From NCBI RefSeq assembly GCF_900104485.1, contig NZ_FMXQ01000001.1, positions 682,001 to 746,000 of the forward strand: 64,000 bases of DNA, given 5' to 3'. This document shows, piece after piece, positions 60,501-64,000 of this stretch. Position numbers and translations under genes: made by a program. The notes below the pieces were generated by a model. The model saw nothing but the letters and a program-made list of their open reading frames with translations, was not told the origin of the DNA and made no database searches. The DNA is from Bauldia litoralis (GTDB taxonomy: Bacteria; Pseudomonadota; Alphaproteobacteria; Rhizobiales; Kaistiaceae). The stretch's first letter is position 1. Each line of letters opens with the position of its first letter.

Positions 60501-60729
60501 GGTCCTTCACGAAGCTGGTGACGATATGACCGTAATGCGGGAGCCCGTTGGCGAAGGGCGGCCCGTCATAGAAGACGAATTCGTCCGCGCCGGCGTCGCG
60601 GCGCTGGTCGATCGAGGTCTGAAAAACCGCGTTTTCCTCCCACCATTTGCCGACCGCTTCCTCGAGTTTCGGGAAGTTCGGGCTGGCCTCTGCGGGCGGA
60701 TAGACGGTCGTCTTGGTCGCGTCGTTCAT
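57577..60729 (-). CDS. ileS: Isoleucyl-tRNA synthetase, IleS2 (eukaryote-like) type
   Basis: 1050 residues, longer than the common bacterial IleS1 (about 940). The HIGH-type motif is HYGH at 65-68 within FYDGPPFANGLPHYGHIVTSFVKD, and the KMSKS-type motif is KLSKR at 612-616 within ENKQKLSKRLKNYPDP. DGPPFANGLPHYGH and SKRLKNYPDP mark the IleS2 clade, which is usually insensitive to mupirocin. It charges tRNA-Ile with isoleucine and edits valine in the CP1 domain. The ATG at 60729 gives the family N-terminus. No tRNA or lspA gene is adjacent. Confidence 0.95.
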   Translation of the reverse strand: MNDATKTTVYPPAEASPNFPKLEEAVGKWWEENAVFQTSIDQRRDAGADEFVFYDGPPFANGLPHYGHIVTSFVKDLVPRYQTMRGKMVERRFGWDCHGLPAELHSEKELKLSGRTDILKYGVAKFNEHCRTSVMQFRSDWEYYVNRAARWVDFDNDYRTMDLTYMESTMWAFKQLWDKGLVYEGFRVVPYSWAAQTPLSHFETRLDNSYRSRQDPALTVTFQLHPKGGETIAPKLLAWTTTPWTLPSNLALAVHPEADYALMEKQGEHWILADASRDHYAKELEDWVKVGSLKGADLIGRGYHPLFPFFSDTENAFVVLGGEFIELGEGTGVVHIAPAFGEDDMAVAQAAGIPVVDPVDFEGNFTDQAPPYAGMNVFDANKDVIRDLKAEGSVVRHETYEHNYPHCWRTDQPLIYKAIPSWYVKVTAFRDRMVELNQDITWMPEHIKDGIFGNWLANARDWNIGRNRFWGSPIPAWKSDNPEYPRIDVYGSLDEIERDFGVRPTDLHRPYVDELTRPNPDDPTGKSTMRRVEDVLDCWFESGSMPFAQVHYPFENKDWFDSHFPGDFIVEYVGQTRGWFYTLMVMATALFDKAPFRNCICHGVVLDENKQKLSKRLKNYPDPVEMFNTHGADALRWYMISSPLLSGGDLAMPRDGRAIGDAVRQVLLPLWNAYSFFTLYANIDGIRGKMITTAEADLDRYILGKTAELVRNVEGAMDTLDLAGGCAALPGFIEALNNWYIRRSRERFWSSEKTADKQAAYDTLYTVLVTVTRTMAPFLPYITETIHRALCDGDSVHLQDWPDASAFAVDEALVARMDLARDACSAAASIRTAKNLRNRLPLRKLTVAHPRHATLEPLRAVIAEEANVKEVVFADDPSAFGSEVLAVNSRIVGKRVGKAMKDILAAAKAGDWHAVGGGAVEVAGQVIQGDEYELRFRAAEGLDAASFDASAGVIVLDTAVDAALEQEGVARDFIRLVQVARKDAGLNVADRIRIEVKAGAAANDAIAAHLDTVKQETLAVAYDAVEAPGGFVSEGKLADEPIAIGVSVAG

Positions 60730-60888
60730 GGCACTTCAAAAGTTGGGAAAACCGCCGGATCGATACAGTCTTTGGCGTCGAAACGCCACCCCGGCCGGCG
60801 TCGCGGCGGCGGGCGGGTCGCCGTCACGCTGGCCGGCCCCCGAAGATGGTGATTCCCGCGCCTTTCGCAACGGCGCGGCCAGAAGCCC

Positions 60889-63876
60889 TCAGCCGGCCTT
60901 GGCCACGACCGGCGGCGGGTCGTCGTCGAAGACCTCCACCCGGCCCCGGCCCCTCGCCTTGGCCTCATAGCAGGCCATGTCCGCGTCCTTGAGAACGCTC
61001 GATGGCGTCCCCCCTGTGTCGGGGATCTGGCGCACGCCGATGCTGGCGCCAACGCTGAAGGTGCGTCCCTCCCAGTCGAACCGCGCGCTGACGATCGACT
61101 GGATCAGCTTTTCCGAGATCGCCGCCGCCTGCTTCGCCGGGCAGTCGAGCAGCAGCAGCCCGAATTCGTCGCCGCCAAGCCGCGCCGTCAGGTCGTGCCC
61201 GCGCACACATGCCTTGAGGATCGCCCCGATCTCCTGCAGCAGCGCGTCACCGGCAGCATGCCCGGCTTCGTCATTGACCGGCTTGAACCGGTCGAGATCG
61301 ATGAAGCACACACTATGGATTCGACCCTGCCTTGCCGACTCCCTGCAGGCTATCTCCAGTTCGCGCTCGAAGGACACCCGGTTGCGCAGCTTGGTCAGGT
61401 CGTCATGCGCCGCGGAATGCGCGATCTGGCGCTGGAGCTTCCGCTCCCGTGTCGTGTCCTGGAAGACCAGGACCGTCCCGATGACCCGGTCATCGGCGGT
61501 CTTCACTGGCGCCACCGTGTCGCGTATGTCGATCCGCTTGCCATCCTTGCTGACGAGTTGAACGCCCTCGGTCGCCGACACCGGCGCAAGCGTCGCCAGG
61601 CATTCGCTGACCGGACCGCCGAGACGCTCTCCGGAATGCTCGTCGACAATGCGGAAGATGTCGCCGACCGGTCTGCCGATCGCCTCGGCCGGCCGCCAGC
61701 CGGTCAGTCTCGCGGCAATCGGATTCATGAAGGTGACGATCTGGGCCCGGTCGGTACAGATCACCGCGTCGCCGATCGACTCCAGGGTAACGCGCAGGCG
61801 TTCCTTCTCCTCGGCATAGGCTTCCGTCAGCGCCATCTCCTGGGTGATGTCCCAGTTGGCGCCGACGACGCCGGTCAGGGCGCCTCTGGCGTCGCGAACG
61901 AACTCGCGGGTCGACCGGATATGGCGCAATTCGCCCTCCGGGGTGACGATCCGGTAGCCCCGGCTGTCGTCCGGCTTCCCCGCCATGACGGTCGTCAGAT
62001 ACGTGTCGAAGGCGTCGCGATCGTCGGGATGGATGAGATACCGCAGATTCTGCGGCTGGAAGGTCTTCGCGTCGGTGCCATGCACCAGGTGGTTGCCCTC
62101 GTCCCACCACACGTCGCCGGTCGCCGGGTCGAGTTCCCACAGCCCGACCTTGCCGGCCCGGGTGGCGCGGCTCATGCGCTCGGACAGGATGCGTATCTTC
62201 TCCTCGCCCTCCTTCTGGCCGCTGATGTCGGTATGGGTTCCGATCAGGCGTAGCGGCTTTCCTTCCGCATCCCGGCCCATCACCTTGCCGCGGTCGAGAA
62301 TCCACACCCAATGCCCGTCCTTGTGACGCATGCGGAATTCGTTCTCGAAGGAATCGACCAGGCCCGCGCGGTGCCCCTCATCCTTCCGGATGACCTGCTC
62401 GACATCATCCGGGTGAAGGTGCTCCAGCCACAGCTCGGGATCGTTGCCGAACTCTTCGTCGGTATAGCCGATCAGCGCTTTCCAGACCGGAGACAGATAC
62501 GTCTCCATAGTGGTGAGGTTGACGTCCCACACCCCCTGCCGGGCACCCTCGAGGGCGAAGTTCCAGCGGCTCTCGCTCGCCGCGAGCTGCGCTTCCGCCT
62601 CCTTGCGGGCCGTGATGTCCTCGATCTGGGAGATGAAATACAGCGGCGCCTGCGTTTCCTGGTCGCGCATGATGGCCACAACCAGCAGCGCCCAGACGAT
62701 CGACCCGTCCTTGCGGAAGTAGCGCTTCTCCATCCGGTAGGAATCGATCTCGCCGGCGATGCAGCGCCGGACAAGGTCGAGATCGGTGTCGACGTCGTCG
62801 GGATGGGTCAGATCCTGGAACGTCTTCTCGCGCAGTTCCTGCCATGTGTAGCCGAGCAGGTCGCAGGTCGCCGGATTGATGCGAAGCCAGCTTCCGTCGA
62901 GCCCGACCAGCGCCATGCCGATGGCCGAATGTTCCATCGCGCTGCGGAACCGCTCCTCGCTTTCGGCGATTCGGGCCCGATCGCCGCGGAGCTGGGTGAC
63001 CAGCAGCGAGATGGCGAAGGGAAGGACGATCGACAGCGCGGCCGAGACATGGAACGCGTTCTCGTCCAGGATGGACCCGCCTGACGGCACGTGGGTGTCG
63101 CCGGAAAATCCCGCGCCGAGCACCACGAAGAGGCCGAGCGCGGAGACCACGGCGGTGGCGAACGGGCTGAGGCGCATCGCCGCGGCGGCCAGCACCAGGG
63201 CCAACAGGACGAACGGATAAGCCAGGAACCACGCCGCTCCGTAGACGACGAACACGGTCGTCAACGCGAAGCCCGCAAGTTCCAGGGCGTTCCGTCCGGT
63301 CAGTGCATTGCGAACCGTCTCCGGCGTCGCCGACAGGACCAGCGGAAGGACGACGATCGCCCCCATCGCCGAGGCGCTCCACCATGACGCCAGGATGGCA
63401 GCGAATGTCCCGCCCTGGATGGTGACAAGAATGGTGGCGCCGGCGGCCGCGCCGATCACCGGCGTCAGCAGCGCCGCCACGGCCTGGACCCTGAAATAGG
63501 CCGAGAGATCGTCGCGAAATCGCAGGTCCGGCCCATACCATAACCTGATGATCGAGGCGGCAAGAAGCACTTCGAGCAGGTTGGCTGCCATCAGCCCTGC
63601 AGAGGTGACCCCGCCCGCGCCGGAAGCGAAATGCGCGGCAAATCCGGCGACGAAGATCGCCGGCGCAGTCAGCGCCCATGCGGCCTTCTCCTGACGCATC
63701 AGGAACGTCAGGGCCAGGGCATTGGCGATCCATATTCCCGCGACTTCGCCCGGCAGTCGCGTGGCGCTTCCGACCAGGACAGCCGCGAAATAGACCGCAC
63801 CGGCGAGGAAGGCCGCTGCGGCGGCCTTGTGAAAGAATCCCTCGGCCTTCTGTCTATCGCTGACTACGTCGTGCAT
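60889..63876 (-). CDS. MASE1-PAS4-GGDEF diguanylate cyclase
   Basis: 995 residues from ATG 63876. The first 300 form eight or so membrane helices of a MASE1 sensor domain (AGIWIANALALTFLMRQEKAAW, ASWWSASAMGAIVVLPLVL). Four PAS/PAC units follow (starts SAMEHSAIGM, FALEGARQGV, RATRAGKVGL, TLESIGDAVI). The GGDEF is intact at 901-905 (ARLGGDEF) and is preceded by a full RxxD inhibitory site (RGHD). There is no EAL domain. It should synthesise c-di-GMP with product feedback. A TTG (63924) and an ATG (63915) further upstream are in frame and could add up to 16 residues. Confidence 0.9.
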   Translation of the reverse strand: MHDVVSDRQKAEGFFHKAAAAAFLAGAVYFAAVLVGSATRLPGEVAGIWIANALALTFLMRQEKAAWALTAPAIFVAGFAAHFASGAGGVTSAGLMAANLLEVLLAASIIRLWYGPDLRFRDDLSAYFRVQAVAALLTPVIGAAAGATILVTIQGGTFAAILASWWSASAMGAIVVLPLVLSATPETVRNALTGRNALELAGFALTTVFVVYGAAWFLAYPFVLLALVLAAAAMRLSPFATAVVSALGLFVVLGAGFSGDTHVPSGGSILDENAFHVSAALSIVLPFAISLLVTQLRGDRARIAESEERFRSAMEHSAIGMALVGLDGSWLRINPATCDLLGYTWQELREKTFQDLTHPDDVDTDLDLVRRCIAGEIDSYRMEKRYFRKDGSIVWALLVVAIMRDQETQAPLYFISQIEDITARKEAEAQLAASESRWNFALEGARQGVWDVNLTTMETYLSPVWKALIGYTDEEFGNDPELWLEHLHPDDVEQVIRKDEGHRAGLVDSFENEFRMRHKDGHWVWILDRGKVMGRDAEGKPLRLIGTHTDISGQKEGEEKIRILSERMSRATRAGKVGLWELDPATGDVWWDEGNHLVHGTDAKTFQPQNLRYLIHPDDRDAFDTYLTTVMAGKPDDSRGYRIVTPEGELRHIRSTREFVRDARGALTGVVGANWDITQEMALTEAYAEEKERLRVTLESIGDAVICTDRAQIVTFMNPIAARLTGWRPAEAIGRPVGDIFRIVDEHSGERLGGPVSECLATLAPVSATEGVQLVSKDGKRIDIRDTVAPVKTADDRVIGTVLVFQDTTRERKLQRQIAHSAAHDDLTKLRNRVSFERELEIACRESARQGRIHSVCFIDLDRFKPVNDEAGHAAGDALLQEIGAILKACVRGHDLTARLGGDEFGLLLLDCPAKQAAAISEKLIQSIVSARFDWEGRTFSVGASIGVRQIPDTGGTPSSVLKDADMACYEAKARGRGRVEVFDDDPPPVVAKAG

Positions 63877-64000
63877 GCATTCTCGCTCTGACCACCGTCG
63901 CGCGACTCTAACCATGTCCGACAAAGCTAAAGAACTTGCACAGTCAGATGGTTAATTGAGTCTATACGCAGCGAAGCGGAGTCACGGCGCGCCGTCCTAC

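Noticed and set aside
57703-60852. 1049-residue open frame on the plus strand opposite ileS
   Set aside because: It mirrors the ileS frame codon for codon. High third-position GC on the real strand suppresses stops on the other; the translation is Arg/Asp/Val/Gly-rich with no domain and no ribosome site.
1-64000. CRISPR arrays, tRNA/rRNA genes, insertion sequences or prophage
   Set aside because: No regularly spaced short direct repeats, no cloverleaf or rRNA-like segments, no transposase or integrase motifs were seen. The only tandem repeats are coding (PAS units and peptide triplet).

Overview
The window reads as a stretch of chromosome from a high-GC alphaproteobacterium, most likely of the order Hyphomicrobiales (Rhizobiales). 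That placement is inferred from the ornithine-decarboxylase plus homospermidine-synthase pairing, the strong GC bias at third codon positions, and the mix of NMT1-type ABC, TRAP, DUF4424, ABA4-like and COG0523 proteins. I see no rRNA, tRNA, CRISPR array, insertion sequence or prophage. Genes are dense on both strands, with many 4-bp ATGA overlaps that mark translationally coupled operons.

Layout. 1-6 kb: the end of a PLP ornithine/lysine-type decarboxylase, a GNAT protein, an M3 peptidase, an S41-type protease that lacks the usual lysine, and homospermidine synthase. 6-10.7 kb: small secreted proteins (two are tandem paralogues), a DUF4424 protein, a coupled VOC/WD40 pair, and a COG0523 GTPase with a His-rich loop. 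10.8-18.4 kb: an orphan peptide-type ABC binding protein, several SDR and 2-hydroxyacid dehydrogenases including a likely D-erythronate dehydrogenase, a DMT exporter, a MarR regulator and a flavodoxin-fold reductase. 18.5-32.2 kb: a probable N-heterocycle catabolic island. It has an NMT1-type ABC transporter, a cytosine-deaminase-like enzyme, an 8-oxoguanine-deaminase-like enzyme, RidA, a creatininase-family enzyme and two paralogous FAD oxidoreductases. It encloses a 1167-residue PAS5-GGDEF-EAL protein whose five PAS units repeat exactly every 134 residues. 32.2-41.8 kb: an ABC exporter, an SDR, an alpha/beta hydrolase, GNAT, a PEP-mutase/ICL-type enzyme, an aminotransferase, and a two-gene sugar-nucleotide module.

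41.8-48.9 kb holds the most unusual material. Three tandem genes for tiny secreted two-cysteine peptides are separated by near-identical hairpins and end at a strong terminator. Next to them are a LysR gene and a fourth, diverged peptide. A second, closely similar LysR gene sits 3.7 kb away beside a RutE-type nitroreductase. The two LysR genes share a 46-bp upstream block with identical motif spacing.

49-64 kb: two membrane proteins under a divergent TetR with a clear palindromic operator, a P-loop ATPase that seems to lack a normal start codon, a TRAP operon, a cold-shock protein with a long leader, KDPG aldolase, BioY, an IleS2-type isoleucyl-tRNA synthetase, and a MASE1-PAS4-GGDEF cyclase.

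Product names come from motif recognition by eye. Substrates of transporters and oxidoreductases are inferences from gene context.
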